Numbered from the stretch's first letter, positions 14,704 to 22,938 are shown. The stretch: 24,884 bases of DNA from an uncultured Bacteroides sp. (GCA_902492205.1 CABUKU010000037.1:1-24884), one strand, 5' to 3'. The notes: generated from the sequence alone by a model not told the origin. Numbers and translations: made by a program.

Positions 14704-17700
14704 ATGTGTCCTATGCAGGATTTTGTTCATTTACACGTTCACACCCAATATTCAATCCTTGACGGTCAGGCAAGCATCCCCCGTTTGGTAGATAAAGCCA
14801 TAGCTAACGGAATGCGCGGTATTGCCATTACCGATCATGGTAACATGTTCGGTATAAAGGAGTTCTTCAATTATGTAAATAAGAAGAACAGTGGGACGAA
14901 CGGCGAGATAAAAGATTTAAAGAAGAAACTCGTTGCACTCCAAAACGGCGAGGGAGAATGCGAAGATAGAGAAGCGGAGATAGCCCATTGCAAAGCTCAG
15001 TTAGAGGAAGCTAAACAAAAACTGTTTAAACCGATTATCGGTTGTGAGATGTATGTTGCCCGTAAGCGGTTGACCAATAAAAACGGGAAAGAAGACCAAA
15101 GCGGATATCACCTTATTGTGCTGGCTAAAAATAAAAAAGGTTATCACAATCTGATCAAACTCGTGTCGAAGGCATGGACAGATGGATTTTATTCCCGTCC
15201 GCGTACCGACAGAGCCGAGTTGGAGAAATATCATGAAGGATTGATTGTAGCTTCGGCATGTTTGGGAGGTGAAGTTCCCAAGAAGATAACACAGGGACGT
15301 TTCGATGAAGCCGAAGAAGCTATCCGTTGGTACAAGAATCTGTTCGGGGAAGATTATTATTTGGAGTTGCAGCTTCATAAAGCAACAGTTCCCCGTGCCA
15401 ACCATGAAGCCTATAATTTACAGTTAAACGTAAACAAACATTTGATCGAGTACTCGAAGAAGTTCAATGTCAAATTGATTTGCACGAATGACGTTCACTT
15501 TGTCGATGAAGAGAATGCCGAGGCCCATGATCGTTTGATTTGTTTAAGTACGGGTAAAGATTTGGATGATCCTAATCGTATGCTCTATTCCAAACAGGAG
15601 TGGATGAAAACGAAAGAGGAGATGAATGAAATCTTTAAAGATGTTCCCGAAGCTCTTGCAAATACCGTTGATATTTGCAATCAGGTTGAGTTCTATAGCA
15701 TTGACCATGCACCTATCATGCCGACGTTTGAAATTCCTGTGGAGTTTGGAACGGAGGAAGAGTATCGCAAACGCTTTTCGGAAGAAGACCTCTTTAATGA
15801 ATTTACACGGGATGAGAATGGAAAAGTGGTGCTCACGGAGGAAGATGCAAAATCTAAGATAAAGAAGCTTGGCGGTTATGACAAACTTTACCGTATTAAG
15901 CTCGAAGCAGACTACCTGAAGGAACTTGCTTACAAGGGTGCGAAGAAACTATATGGAGAGGAACTGTCGGATGAAGTGAAAGAGCGAATGAACTTTGAGC
16001 TTCATATCATGAAAACAATGGGTTTCCCGGGTTACTTCCTTATTGTGCAGGATTTTATTGCTGCGGGACGTGCCATGGGAGTGTCTATCGGACCGGGACG
16101 TGGTTCTGCCGCCGGTTCTGCCGTGGCTTATTGTTTGGGAATTACCAAGATTGATCCTATTAAATATGACTTGCTGTTTGAACGTTTCCTGAATCCCGAC
16201 CGTATTTCATTGCCTGATATTGATGTCGATTTCGATGATGACGGACGTGGTGAAGTGCTTCGTTGGGTAACTGAGAAATATGGACAAGAGAAAGTTGCCC
16301 ACATTATTACTTATGGTACGATGGCGACTAAACTTGCTATCAAGGACGTTGCCCGTGTTCAGAAGCTTCCGCTCTCGGAGTCGGATAGGTTGGCTAAATT
16401 GGTTCCGGACAAGATTCCCGATAAAAAGCTGAATCTGAAGAATGCCATTGAATACGTACCGGAGTTGCAAGCGGCGGAAGTTTCGCCTGATCCTTTGGTG
16501 CGCACTACTCTTAAGTATGCGAAAATGCTCGAAGGTAATGTTCGCGGAACAGGTGTACATGCTTGTGGTACTATTATTTGCCGTGATGATATTACGGACT
16601 GGGTTCCGGTCAGTACGGCGGATGATAAGGAAACCGGAGAAAAGATGCTGGTTACCCAGTATGAAGGTTCTGTAATCGAGGATACCGGATTGATAAAGAT
16701 GGACTTCTTGGGATTGAAAACTTTGTCAATCATTAAAGAAGCCGTTGAGAATATCTATCAGAGTCAGGGAATCGTGCTCGACATAGATCAGGTTTCTATT
16801 GAAGATCCCGATACTTATAAACTATATAGTGACGGACGAACAATCGGTACATTCCAGTTTGAATCTGCCGGAATGCAGAAATACCTGCGGGAATTGCAGC
16901 CCACAACGTTTGAAGACTTGATTGCCATGAATGCCCTTTATCGTCCGGGCCCAATGGATTATATCCCTGATTTCATTGACCGTAAACATGGACGTAAACC
17001 AATCGAGTATGATATTCCCGTTATGGAGAAATATCTGAAAGATACTTATGGTATTACGGTTTATCAGGAACAGGTGATGCTTTTGTCCCGATTGCTTGCC
17101 GACTTTACCCGCGGTGAATCTGATGCACTTCGTAAAGCAATGGGTAAGAAGTTGAGGGACAAGCTAGACCACATGAAGCCTAAATTCATTGCGGGCGGTC
17201 AGAAGAACGGGCATGATCCTAAAGTGCTCGAAAAGATTTGGGGAGACTGGGAAAAGTTCGCTTCCTATGCGTTCAACAAGTCTCATGCCACCTGTTATTC
17301 GTGGGTAGCTTATCAGACTGCCTTCCTGAAAGCCAACTATCCGGCGGAATATATGGCTGCTACGATGAGCCGCAACATTTCGAACATTACTGAAATCACA
17401 AAGTTGATGGATGAATGTAAAATGATGAGGGTAGCGGTTTTGGGGCCGGATGTGAATGAAAGTAATTTAAAGTTTACCGTTAACAGGAAAGGTGCTATCC
17501 GTTTCGGAATGGGGGCGGTGAAAGGTGTTGGCGAAGGTGCTGTTGAGGCTATTGTTACCGAACGCAAGAAGAACGGTCCATATAAGAGCATCTTTGATTT
17601 TGTGCAACGCGTCAATCTGACGGCATGTAACAGAAAGAACATTGAAAATCTGGCTCTTGCCGGAGGATTTGATAACTTTACGGAACTAAAGCGGGAACAA

Positions 17701-18507
17701 TATTTTGCAGTGAACACCAAAGGGGAAACCTTTATTGAAACACTGCTTCGTTATGGAAATAAATATCAGGACGATAAAAATGCTGCTGTAAACTCACTGT
17801 TTGGCGGTGATAATGTAATTGACATAGCTACTCCCGAAATTCTTCCGGCTGCCCCGTGGAGTGATTTGGAACGTTTGAATAAAGAAAGGGATTTGGTTGG
17901 TATTTACTTGTCTGCCCATCCCCTCGACGAATATTCCGTAGTACTTGAAGAGGTTTGTAATACTCACATGACCGATCTGGCGGATAAGGCAGCACTTGTA
18001 AATCGTGATGTTACAATGGGAGGAATTATTACTAATGTGCGTGAGGGGTATGGTAAAACAGGTAAACCTTATGGTATTGTCCGCATGGAAGACTACTCAG
18101 GTTCGGCAGAATTGCCATTTTTTGGAAATGATTGGATAGAATGGCGGAACTATTTGGCTGTCGGAATGTTTTTATTTATAAAAGCAAAATGTCAGCCGCG
18201 TCAGTGGAAGCCCGATGAACTCGACTTGAAAGTGACAGGTATTGAATTGTTGCCGGATGTAAAAGACGAGAAAATTGAGAAAATAACCATTGCTGCTCCG
18301 TTGGATGATTTGAATGAGGAACTAATAACCGAGTTGGCAACGCTTATAAAAAATAATCCGGGAAAGGCGGAACTTTATTTTAGAGTGAAGGATGGCGATG
18401 GACAGATGTCTGTAAATATGATGTCCCGCTCCATGAAAATATCGGTTAGAAAAGACTTGATAACGTTTTTAAAGATGCGACCGGAGTTGAACTATAAAAT
18501 AAATTAG
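14704..18507 (+). CDS. dnaE: DNA polymerase III subunit alpha
   Basis: Replicative polymerase of the chromosome, 1267 aa. The N-terminal PHP domain begins FVHLHVHTQYSILDG with H9, H11 and H13. A charged, probably coiled-coil insertion at about 60-108 separates this part from PIIGCEMYVA, a stretch where E. coli DnaE has only a short link. The C-family polymerase core includes GPGRGSAAGSAVAYCLG and the catalytic PDIDVDF, with D505, D507 and D509. The RPGPMDYIPDFIDRK and TYGITVYQEQVM blocks are also present. A helix-hairpin-helix part follows, then an OB fold at about 1100-1190. ATG 14713 (residue 4) is an alternative start. It is followed by trxA and a small acidic protein gene; only trxA shows its own promoter. 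Confidence 0.97.
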   Translation: MCPMQDFVHLHVHTQYSILDGQASIPRLVDKAIANGMRGIAITDHGNMFGIKEFFNYVNKKNSGTNGEIKDLKKKLVALQNGEGECEDREAEIAHCKAQLEEAKQKLFKPIIGCEMYVARKRLTNKNGKEDQSGYHLIVLAKNKKGYHNLIKLVSKAWTDGFYSRPRTDRAELEKYHEGLIVASACLGGEVPKKITQGRFDEAEEAIRWYKNLFGEDYYLELQLHKATVPRANHEAYNLQLNVNKHLIEYSKKFNVKLICTNDVHFVDEENAEAHDRLICLSTGKDLDDPNRMLYSKQEWMKTKEEMNEIFKDVPEALANTVDICNQVEFYSIDHAPIMPTFEIPVEFGTEEEYRKRFSEEDLFNEFTRDENGKVVLTEEDAKSKIKKLGGYDKLYRIKLEADYLKELAYKGAKKLYGEELSDEVKERMNFELHIMKTMGFPGYFLIVQDFIAAGRAMGVSIGPGRGSAAGSAVAYCLGITKIDPIKYDLLFERFLNPDRISLPDIDVDFDDDGRGEVLRWVTEKYGQEKVAHIITYGTMATKLAIKDVARVQKLPLSESDRLAKLVPDKIPDKKLNLKNAIEYVPELQAAEVSPDPLVRTTLKYAKMLEGNVRGTGVHACGTIICRDDITDWVPVSTADDKETGEKMLVTQYEGSVIEDTGLIKMDFLGLKTLSIIKEAVENIYQSQGIVLDIDQVSIEDPDTYKLYSDGRTIGTFQFESAGMQKYLRELQPTTFEDLIAMNALYRPGPMDYIPDFIDRKHGRKPIEYDIPVMEKYLKDTYGITVYQEQVMLLSRLLADFTRGESDALRKAMGKKLRDKLDHMKPKFIAGGQKNGHDPKVLEKIWGDWEKFASYAFNKSHATCYSWVAYQTAFLKANYPAEYMAATMSRNISNITEITKLMDECKMMRVAVLGPDVNESNLKFTVNRKGAIRFGMGAVKGVGEGAVEAIVTERKKNGPYKSIFDFVQRVNLTACNRKNIENLALAGGFDNFTELKREQYFAVNTKGETFIETLLRYGNKYQDDKNAAVNSLFGGDNVIDIATPEILPAAPWSDLERLNKERDLVGIYLSAHPLDEYSVVLEEVCNTHMTDLADKAALVNRDVTMGGIITNVREGYGKTGKPYGIVRMEDYSGSAELPFFGNDWIEWRNYLAVGMFLFIKAKCQPRQWKPDELDLKVTGIELLPDVKDEKIEKITIAAPLDDLNEELITELATLIKNNPGKAELYFRVKDGDGQMSVNMMSRSMKISVRKDLITFLKMRPELNYKIN

Positions 18508-18515
18508 TATATTTG
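18486..18515 (+). promoter_or_regulatory. trxA promoter
   Basis: GTTG at 18486-18489 and TATATTTG at 18508-18515 with an 18-nt spacer. The -33 part lies inside the last codons of dnaE and the -7 begins right after its stop. The trxA ATG is 39 nt downstream. This would let thioredoxin be made at levels independent of dnaE. Confidence 0.6.
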
Positions 18516-18554
18516 TGGCATTATTATAAATAAACAATTAAAAACAAATAGATT

Positions 18555-18869
18555 ATGGCTTTACAGATTACAGATCAGAATTTTGAAGAATTGGCTAATG
18601 ATAGCAAACCTTTAGTAGTTGATTTTTGGGCAACATGGTGCGGTCCTTGCAAAGCAATCGCTCCTATTGTGGAAGAACTTGCTGCCGAATATGAAGGAAA
18701 GGTAAACATCGGTAAGTGTGATGTAGATGAAAACGACGGAGTTACCGGTAAATTCGGTATTCGTAATATCCCTACAATTCTTTTCATTAAGAATGGCGAA
18801 GTGGTAGACAAACAAGTTGGTGCTGCTCAAAAGGCTGCCCTTAAGGCTAAAATCGACGCTTTGTTATAA
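18555..18869 (+). CDS. trxA: Thioredoxin
   Basis: Cytosolic thiol-disulfide reductant, 104 aa, a normal length. The redox site W28-C29-G-P-C32-K is intact, D23 is the buried acid before it, and Pro73 in the NIPT loop is the cis-proline that shapes the substrate groove. No signal peptide is present, so this is the cytosolic type, not a TlpA-like envelope protein. An extra Cys55 occurs in the strand before the cis-Pro loop. It sits 47 bp after dnaE with its own promoter and 26 bp ahead of the acidic protein gene. Confidence 0.96.
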   Translation: MALQITDQNFEELANDSKPLVVDFWATWCGPCKAIAPIVEELAAEYEGKVNIGKCDVDENDGVTGKFGIRNIPTILFIKNGEVVDKQVGAAQKAALKAKIDALL

Positions 18870-18895
18870 TACATACCTGATAAAAACAAAAAAAC

Positions 18896-19231
18896 ATGGG
18901 TTTAGAAGACGATTTCTTATTGGAGGATGAAGATGACGAAAAGACTGTCGAATTCATCAAGAATTACCTGCCGCAAGAACTGAAAGATAAGTTTACCGAC
19001 GATGAGTTGTATTACTTTCTCGATGTAATGGTAGATTATTATTCTACAAGCGGATGTTTGGATGTTCAGCCTGATGCTGACGGTTTCATTAACATTGACC
19101 AAGACGAGATTGTCAACTATATTGTTAATGAAGCTAAGAAAGACGGAATGGGCGAATATGCTCCCGAAGATATTTTATTCGTGGTTCAAGGTGAAATGGA
19201 ATATGGCAATTCACTGGGACAAGTAGAATAA
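18896..19231 (+). CDS. Conserved acidic hypothetical protein
   Basis: A 111-aa, strongly acidic, soluble protein without signal peptide or membrane segment. The start is an Asp/Glu cluster (EDDFLLEDEDDEK), followed by predicted helices such as TVEFIKNYLPQELKDKFTDD and a middle with DVMVDYYSTSGCL, then INIDQDEIVNYIVNEAKKDG and an end with EDILFVVQGEMEYG. The family is not recognised. It lies 26 bp after trxA, shares its transcript and is closed by the strong terminator at 19254-19284. Its spacing and regular secondary-structure pattern support a real gene. Confidence 0.8.
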   Translation: MGLEDDFLLEDEDDEKTVEFIKNYLPQELKDKFTDDELYYFLDVMVDYYSTSGCLDVQPDADGFINIDQDEIVNYIVNEAKKDGMGEYAPEDILFVVQGEMEYGNSLGQVE

Positions 19232-19253
19232 GTATGATAAATTAGTAATATGG

Positions 19254-19284
19254 AAAAAGGCAGTTAATTGTTAACTGCCTTTTT
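19254..19284. terminator. Strong bidirectional terminator
   Basis: A perfect 14-bp stem (AAAAAGGCAGTTAA against TTAACTGCCTTTTT) with a 3-nt loop. A U-run follows on the plus strand and a shorter one on the minus strand. It lies between the convergent ends of the trxA transcript and of the aroA-imm17 gene group. Confidence 0.9.
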
Positions 19285-19293
19285 TATTTCGTT

Positions 19294-19503
19294 TTATTGC
19301 TGGTAGAAAAAGAAGACTGCCGCTCCAATGAGAATAATTCCCAATACTCCGTAAAATAGCCTTGCCTTTCCCCGTCCCACATTGCGCACTATCATTTGGG
19401 CATTTTGTGCTGTGAAAAACCAGTTCCAGTTAAAAATAGCAGCAAGTAGTGATAGGACTCCTGCTAAAGCAAACAGTATCTGAACAAAGTATTTTGCTCC
19501 CAT
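19294..19503 (-). CDS. Imm17-like small membrane protein
   Basis: A 69-aa protein with two transmembrane helices (about 5-23 and 48-67) around a loop with NWNWFFTAQNAQMIVRNVGRGKARLF when read in parts. The NW-x-WFF motif and the N-x-GR-x-x-ARLFYG motif match what is annotated as immunity 17 family in Bacteroidetes. An immunity role is only inferred from toxin-linked relatives; here no toxin is nearby and the gene directly follows tsaE by 4 bp, a housekeeping setting. It may be a chromosomal paralogue with another job in the membrane. Confidence 0.65.
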   Translation of the reverse strand: MGAKYFVQILFALAGVLSLLAAIFNWNWFFTAQNAQMIVRNVGRGKARLFYGVLGIILIGAAVFFFYQQ

Positions 19504-19507
19504 AGTT

Positions 19508-19921
19508 TTATAAGGTAATGAGTCGGCCTCCGTCTTCCTGTTCCTCGATAGTTACCTTTATAGCATTCTCCGGAAGTAATTCTTCCACTAATTCCGGCCA
19601 TTCGATGAAACAAAGTGCTCCCGAGTAGAAATAATCTTCATATCCCATGTCATAAACTTCTTCCAGTTTCTTGATACGGTAAAAATCGAAGTGATAAATC
19701 AATTCTCCGGTTTCATCGGAACGGTATTCGTTGATGATGGCAAATGTAGGTGAGTTAATGACATCTGTAACACCGAGGCATTCGCAAACAGCTTTGATGA
19801 AAGTTGTTTTGCCGGCTCCCATTTTTCCGTAGAAAGCAAACACGGTGTTGTCGTCCATAGCATTGATAAACTGCTTGGCTGCGTCATGGATATTGTCCAG
19901 AGATGAAATCTTTATTTCCAT
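19508..19921 (-). CDS. tsaE: tRNA threonylcarbamoyladenosine biosynthesis ATPase TsaE
   Basis: Small P-loop ATPase that works with TsaB and TsaD to make the t6A modification at position 37 of ANN-decoding tRNAs. The 137-aa product has Walker A G32-K-M-G-A-G-K38-T-T, followed by the family block SPTFAIINEY and HFDFYRIKKLEE, and CFIEWPEL as the Walker-B-like strand. Length and motifs fit the family without change. It starts 5 bp after the ABC permease gene and ends 4 bp before the Imm17-like gene, so it depends on the upstream promoter. Confidence 0.95.
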   Translation of the reverse strand: MEIKISSLDNIHDAAKQFINAMDDNTVFAFYGKMGAGKTTFIKAVCECLGVTDVINSPTFAIINEYRSDETGELIYHFDFYRIKKLEEVYDMGYEDYFYSGALCFIEWPELVEELLPENAIKVTIEEQEDGGRLITL

Positions 19922-19926
19922 AATAG

Positions 19927-20745
19927 TTATGCGTTGTTAGTTATTTTCTTGAAGATGATTCTGCCAACCTTGCATACGGCGTATATAAGAATGGAGAAAA
20001 AAATGATAGATGCCCCCGAGGGCACGTTATGTCTGTAAGAAATATATAATCCTCCCAAACACCCGATATATCCGATAAGTATGGATAACCAGATAATCCG
20101 CTTAAAATTATAGGTAAATAAGTTGGCGGTCATTTGGGGAATGGTAAGCAGGGATATAACAAGTACAATGCCCACCATGCGCAGGCAAGCCACTATGGTG
20201 AGGGCAATGAACATCATCATCAGATACTCGAAAACCACTACGGGGATACCTTGCGAACGGGCAAACTCCCTGTCGAAAGCTATTGATATAATAGGATGTA
20301 TGAACAGGGTGAAAAATACAATCAGGATAATTGAAAGCAGGGCAAGGATCAGAATATCTGTTTGTGTAATGGTAAGGATATTGCCAAAAAGGAATGCCGA
20401 TAAGTCGGGAGCAAATCCCGGAGAAAGGAAAGTGAACATGATACCGAGTGCCATGCCCAATGTCCAGAATACTGCAATGGCAGAATCTTCACGCATATCA
20501 TTCCGTTTGCTCAACCACTCTACTCCGAAAGCCGAGAATACGGAAAAAACAGCCGCCGCCAAGATAGGGGAGATTCCGGTATAAAGCCCTAAACCGACAC
20601 CACCGAAAGAAGCATGCGTAATTCCTCCACTGATAAAAACCAGTCGGCGGGTTACTATGTAAGTCCCGATAATGCCACAGGCAATACTGGCAAACAAACT
20701 ACCCAGCAAGGCGTTCTGAAAAAATGTATATTGTAGTAAATCCAT
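19927..20745 (-). CDS. ABC-3 family metal-ion transporter permease (ZnuB/MntB-like)
   Basis: A 272-aa integral membrane protein with seven to nine hydrophobic helices. It matches the ABC-3 permease family for zinc, manganese or iron: GIIGTYIVTRRLVFISGGITHASFGG when read as two blocks near residues 24-50, the GMALGIMF segment, an SQGIPV loop at about 189-194 where the ATPase docks, and VACLRMVGIVLVISLLTIP near 207-225. The metal cannot be assigned. No ATPase or binding-protein gene is adjacent, so its partners must be elsewhere. It sits between a Cys/His-motif membrane protein gene and tsaE (5-bp gap). Confidence 0.9.
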   Translation of the reverse strand: MDLLQYTFFQNALLGSLFASIACGIIGTYIVTRRLVFISGGITHASFGGVGLGLYTGISPILAAAVFSVFSAFGVEWLSKRNDMREDSAIAVFWTLGMALGIMFTFLSPGFAPDLSAFLFGNILTITQTDILILALLSIILIVFFTLFIHPIISIAFDREFARSQGIPVVVFEYLMMMFIALTIVACLRMVGIVLVISLLTIPQMTANLFTYNFKRIIWLSILIGYIGCLGGLYISYRHNVPSGASIIFFSILIYAVCKVGRIIFKKITNNA

Positions 20746-20761
20746 TCTTTTTAGTGTTTAA

Positions 20762-20805
20762 CGTTTAGTGATAAGTGATTAATGTTAGTCACTTATCACT
20801 AAACG
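20762..20805. repeat. 17-bp perfect inverted repeat between genes
   Basis: CGTTTAGTGATAAGTGA (20762-20778) and its exact complement (20789-20805) with a 10-nt spacer fill most of the 67-bp gap between the Cys/His protein gene and the ABC permease gene. The direct motif TTAGTG recurs nearby. The minus strand after the stem is only moderately U-rich. It may be an intercistronic processing or attenuation hairpin, or a repeat element. Confidence 0.7.
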
Positions 20806-20812
20806 CTAATAG

Positions 20813-21232
20813 TTATTTAAACCTTCTTTCACCTACAACAAGGAAAACCTCGTCTTTCAGTTCATCCGGCAGATTAATTCCCCGCAGTTGCAAACTTCTG
20901 TTCCAACCGGCAACGTCCACCTCTTTCATGGTATAGAATACTTCACGGAACTGCTCTACCTGTTCATCTGTATATTCATCGGAAGGCATGCCTTGATATT
21001 GGTCTAACTCCTCATCGTCATAGTATTCTACCGTTTTGCTTACTGCTGCAAGCAAACTGTCTTTTTCGCATACGGCATGCTGGCCGCAGCATTCACTGTC
21101 CACCTCCTTTACTTCGGGGAAACTTTCCAGTTCTCCGTTTTCTATTTTCTTTTGAATCCGTTTGTTACGGATGAATCCTGCAATAGCAGCAATCATGCAA
21201 AGAAAAAGAAGGCTTATGACTAATATCCACAT
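20813..21232 (-). CDS. Membrane-anchored protein with CCGxHxxC motif
   Basis: A 139-aa protein with one N-terminal transmembrane helix (about 3-20) followed by basic residues (RNKRIQKK), so the rest is likely cytosolic. Residues about 48-55 read C-C-G-Q-H-A-V-C, a cluster able to bind a metal. An acidic middle (YYDDEELDQY) and a conserved-looking C-terminal domain with VAGWNRSLQLRGINLPDELK follow. The family name is not recognised. It is 33 bp after aroA and upstream of the metal permease gene. A link to metal handling is plausible from the motif and neighbour but unproven. Confidence 0.8.
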   Translation of the reverse strand: MWILVISLLFLCMIAAIAGFIRNKRIQKKIENGELESFPEVKEVDSECCGQHAVCEKDSLLAAVSKTVEYYDDEELDQYQGMPSDEYTDEQVEQFREVFYTMKEVDVAGWNRSLQLRGINLPDELKDEVFLVVGERRFK

Positions 21233-21252
21233 ACGCTGAATTGTATTTTAAA

Positions 21253-21260
21253 CAAAGTTA
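21253..21260 (-). promoter_or_regulatory. Possible -7 element before the CCGxHxxC gene
   Basis: The minus strand reads TAACTTTG, a match to TAnnTTTG, 20 nt upstream of the ATG at 21232 and next to the aroA stop. No -33 TTTG is seen, so it may only supplement read-through from aroA. Confidence 0.4.
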
Positions 21261-21265
21261 CTCAT

Positions 21266-22489
21266 TTAATCATTGATAATGAATCCGGCTAATCTTAAAT
21301 CTTCCCAATAATTGGGATAAGACTTGGAAACGACTTGAGGATCATTGATTGTGATATGCTGATTGATAAGGCACATCGGTGCAAAAGCCATTGCCATGCG
21401 GTGATCTTCGTAAGTGTCGATAACCGGGATTGCATCAGCTTCGCAACGTTCTCCGTTCCAACTCAATATAGAATTGTTTTCTTCTCTCAGGATGTACCCC
21501 AATTTCCCAAGTTCTTTTATCAGTGCGGCAATCCGGTCTGTTTCTTTTATCTTCAAACTTTGCAAGCCTGTGAAGCGGAACGGTAGTCCCAATGCCACAC
21601 AGGTGACTACGAATGTCTGTGCCAAATCCGGTTCGTTCACAAAGTCATAATCTAACTTTGCCGGTAGTTTGCCTGTCTTTTTCAGCATCACCCCCCACGG
21701 TGTAAATTTGGTTTTTATTCCCAAACGGGCAAATATGTCTGCCACTTTGCTATCACCCTGATAACTGTTGGGGAACAGTCCGAGCAATTCCACTTCCGCA
21801 TCTTTCGCTAGGGCGACAATCTCGTACCAATATGAAGCAGCCGACCAATCGGATTCTACTGTAAAGGGAACGGGAGCATATGGGTGAGGTTCCACTTTTA
21901 TGCTGCTTTCGGCTATCCATTCTGCTTTTGCACCAAAATCTTTCATCAGTTGCAAGGTCAGGTCTATGTAGGGTTTGGAAACAACCTCTCCGGTGAGATG
22001 AATGGTTAATCCGTGTTTCAGGATGGGAGCAATCATCAGCAAAGCCGATATGTATTGCGAACTGACATCTCCTTTTAAAGAAATTTCTTTTTTGGTAAGC
22101 AACGCTCCTGTGATCTTCAGAGGAGGAAAACCGTCTTCACCTACATATTCTATGTGTGCTCCCAAAGTGCGCAGGGCATCTACCAATATGCGGATGGGAC
22201 GTTGTTGCATCCTTTTGGTTCCCGTAATTATTCTGGTTCCCTCGCTAACCGATAAAAAAGCTGTGAGAAAGCGCATGGCAGTTCCGGCAGCCATAATATC
22301 AATCGTTTCATTTTCTTCGCTCAAGGCTTTAACCATAACACTTGTGTCATCGCAGTCGGACAGGTTATCGGGTGTGAAACTGCCTTTTCCCAATGCATTA
22401 ATGACAAGTGCCCTGTTGCTGATACTCTTTGAAGCCGGTAGTTTAATGGTGGCGCGGATATTATCGGGTGCTGAAACCTTTATTTGCAT
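21266..22489 (-). CDS. aroA: 3-phosphoshikimate 1-carboxyvinyltransferase (EPSP synthase)
   Basis: Sixth step of the shikimate pathway: joins phosphoenolpyruvate and shikimate-3-phosphate to EPSP for chorismate and aromatic amino acids. The 407-aa product has LPASKSISNRALVINAL (substrate Lys, Ser and Arg) near residue 18, AAGTAMRFLTAF, SDWSAASYW, NEPDLAQTFVVTCVALG and KIKETDRIAAL, the usual EPSP synthase blocks. Some motifs are the divergent Bacteroidetes form: for example MAAGTAMRF, where the common type has GNAGTAMR, and NEPDLAQT, where it has DIPDAAMT. A TTG at 22519 is in frame; ATG 22489 is preferred and matches the family start. It leads the minus-strand group toward tsaE. Confidence 0.95.
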   Translation of the reverse strand: MQIKVSAPDNIRATIKLPASKSISNRALVINALGKGSFTPDNLSDCDDTSVMVKALSEENETIDIMAAGTAMRFLTAFLSVSEGTRIITGTKRMQQRPIRILVDALRTLGAHIEYVGEDGFPPLKITGALLTKKEISLKGDVSSQYISALLMIAPILKHGLTIHLTGEVVSKPYIDLTLQLMKDFGAKAEWIAESSIKVEPHPYAPVPFTVESDWSAASYWYEIVALAKDAEVELLGLFPNSYQGDSKVADIFARLGIKTKFTPWGVMLKKTGKLPAKLDYDFVNEPDLAQTFVVTCVALGLPFRFTGLQSLKIKETDRIAALIKELGKLGYILREENNSILSWNGERCEADAIPVIDTYEDHRMAMAFAPMCLINQHITINDPQVVSKSYPNYWEDLRLAGFIIND

Positions 22490-22516
22490 GATAATTAACT
22501 TGATAATTTTGACTGG

Positions 22517-22524
22517 CAAAGATA
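22517..22524 (-). promoter_or_regulatory. aroA promoter -7 element
   Basis: The minus strand reads TATCTTTG (TAnnTTTG), 27 nt upstream of the aroA ATG and between it and the preceding small gene. No TTTG is found 19-21 nt further upstream. Confidence 0.5.
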
Positions 22525-22546
22525 GCTAATTATTTGCTTATAAGAT

Positions 22547-22786
22547 TTAAAATCCGTCCACTTTCTCCTCCAATTCTTCTTCCTGATTTGTGATACCCAA
22601 CAGATGATTTATTTTTCTTCTTTTTTCCAAGTCTTTGAAATAGCTCTCTACTACTTTGTAAATATCGAAGTGATAGGTGGAGCCGGCAGCCATGTCAAGT
22701 GATTCGACCATATTCTTTACTGCCTGTTGGAGCTTATCCGATTCAATCAGATGCAGCTCATTGCTGTGAATAAGATACTTTTCCAT
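22547..22786 (-). CDS. Small conserved hypothetical protein
   Basis: A 79-aa soluble, mostly helical protein without signal peptide or cysteine. It begins MEKYLIHSNELHLIESDKLQ when read to residue 20, continues with a helix containing KNMVESLDMAAG, and ends in a charged coil with EEELEEKVDGF. The family is not recognised. The gene lies 57 bp upstream of aroA, which has its own -7 element, and diverges from the HxlR regulator gene. Regular spacing and clean ends support it as real, but nothing shows what it does. Confidence 0.7.
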   Translation of the reverse strand: MEKYLIHSNELHLIESDKLQQAVKNMVESLDMAAGSTYHFDIYKVVESYFKDLEKRRKINHLLGITNQEEELEEKVDGF

Positions 22787-22804
22787 AACCGTACTTATTT
22801 TAAT

Positions 22805-22824
22805 GTTCTAAAGACAGAACGTTC
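22805..22824. promoter_or_regulatory. GTTCT/AGAAC inverted repeat plus extra GTTC
   Basis: GTTCT and AGAAC flank 6 nt, followed at once by a third half-site GTTC. It lies about 19-38 nt upstream of the ATG of the small gene ending at 22547, where an operator or leader hairpin could be. No regulator can be named. Confidence 0.3.
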
Positions 22825-22880
22825 GGAGCTTAGAGAAAGTTTGGGCAATTAATAATTCTTTTGAAGTTACCTGAATAAGT

Positions 22881-22912
22881 ATTGGTGTAAATAAGAATAT
22901 TAGTTACTTTTG
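22881..22912 (+). promoter_or_regulatory. HxlR-gene promoter
   Basis: ATTG (22881-22884), a 20-nt spacer and TACTTTTG (22905-22912) fit the Bacteroidetes promoter. Transcription should start near 22916-22919, about 20 nt before the ATG at 22939. Confidence 0.65.
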
Positions 22913-22920
22913 TAGAGTAA
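22904..22920. promoter_or_regulatory. YodB/CatR-like operator over the HxlR promoter
   Basis: TTACT, 7 nt, AGTAA. The inverted repeat covers the -7 element and the predicted start site. YodB and CatR, HxlR-type repressors of Bacillus subtilis, are reported to bind repeats of nearly this form (TTACT or TACT halves, 7-nt spacer). Binding by the product of the next gene would give autorepression. Confidence 0.5.
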
Positions 22921-22938
22921 TGTGAAGAGTAAGGTTTT

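Noticed and set aside
20123..20584. 153-codon plus-strand frame opposite the ABC permease
   Set aside because: Antisense to membrane helices, giving an Arg/Ser/Met-rich product without pattern.
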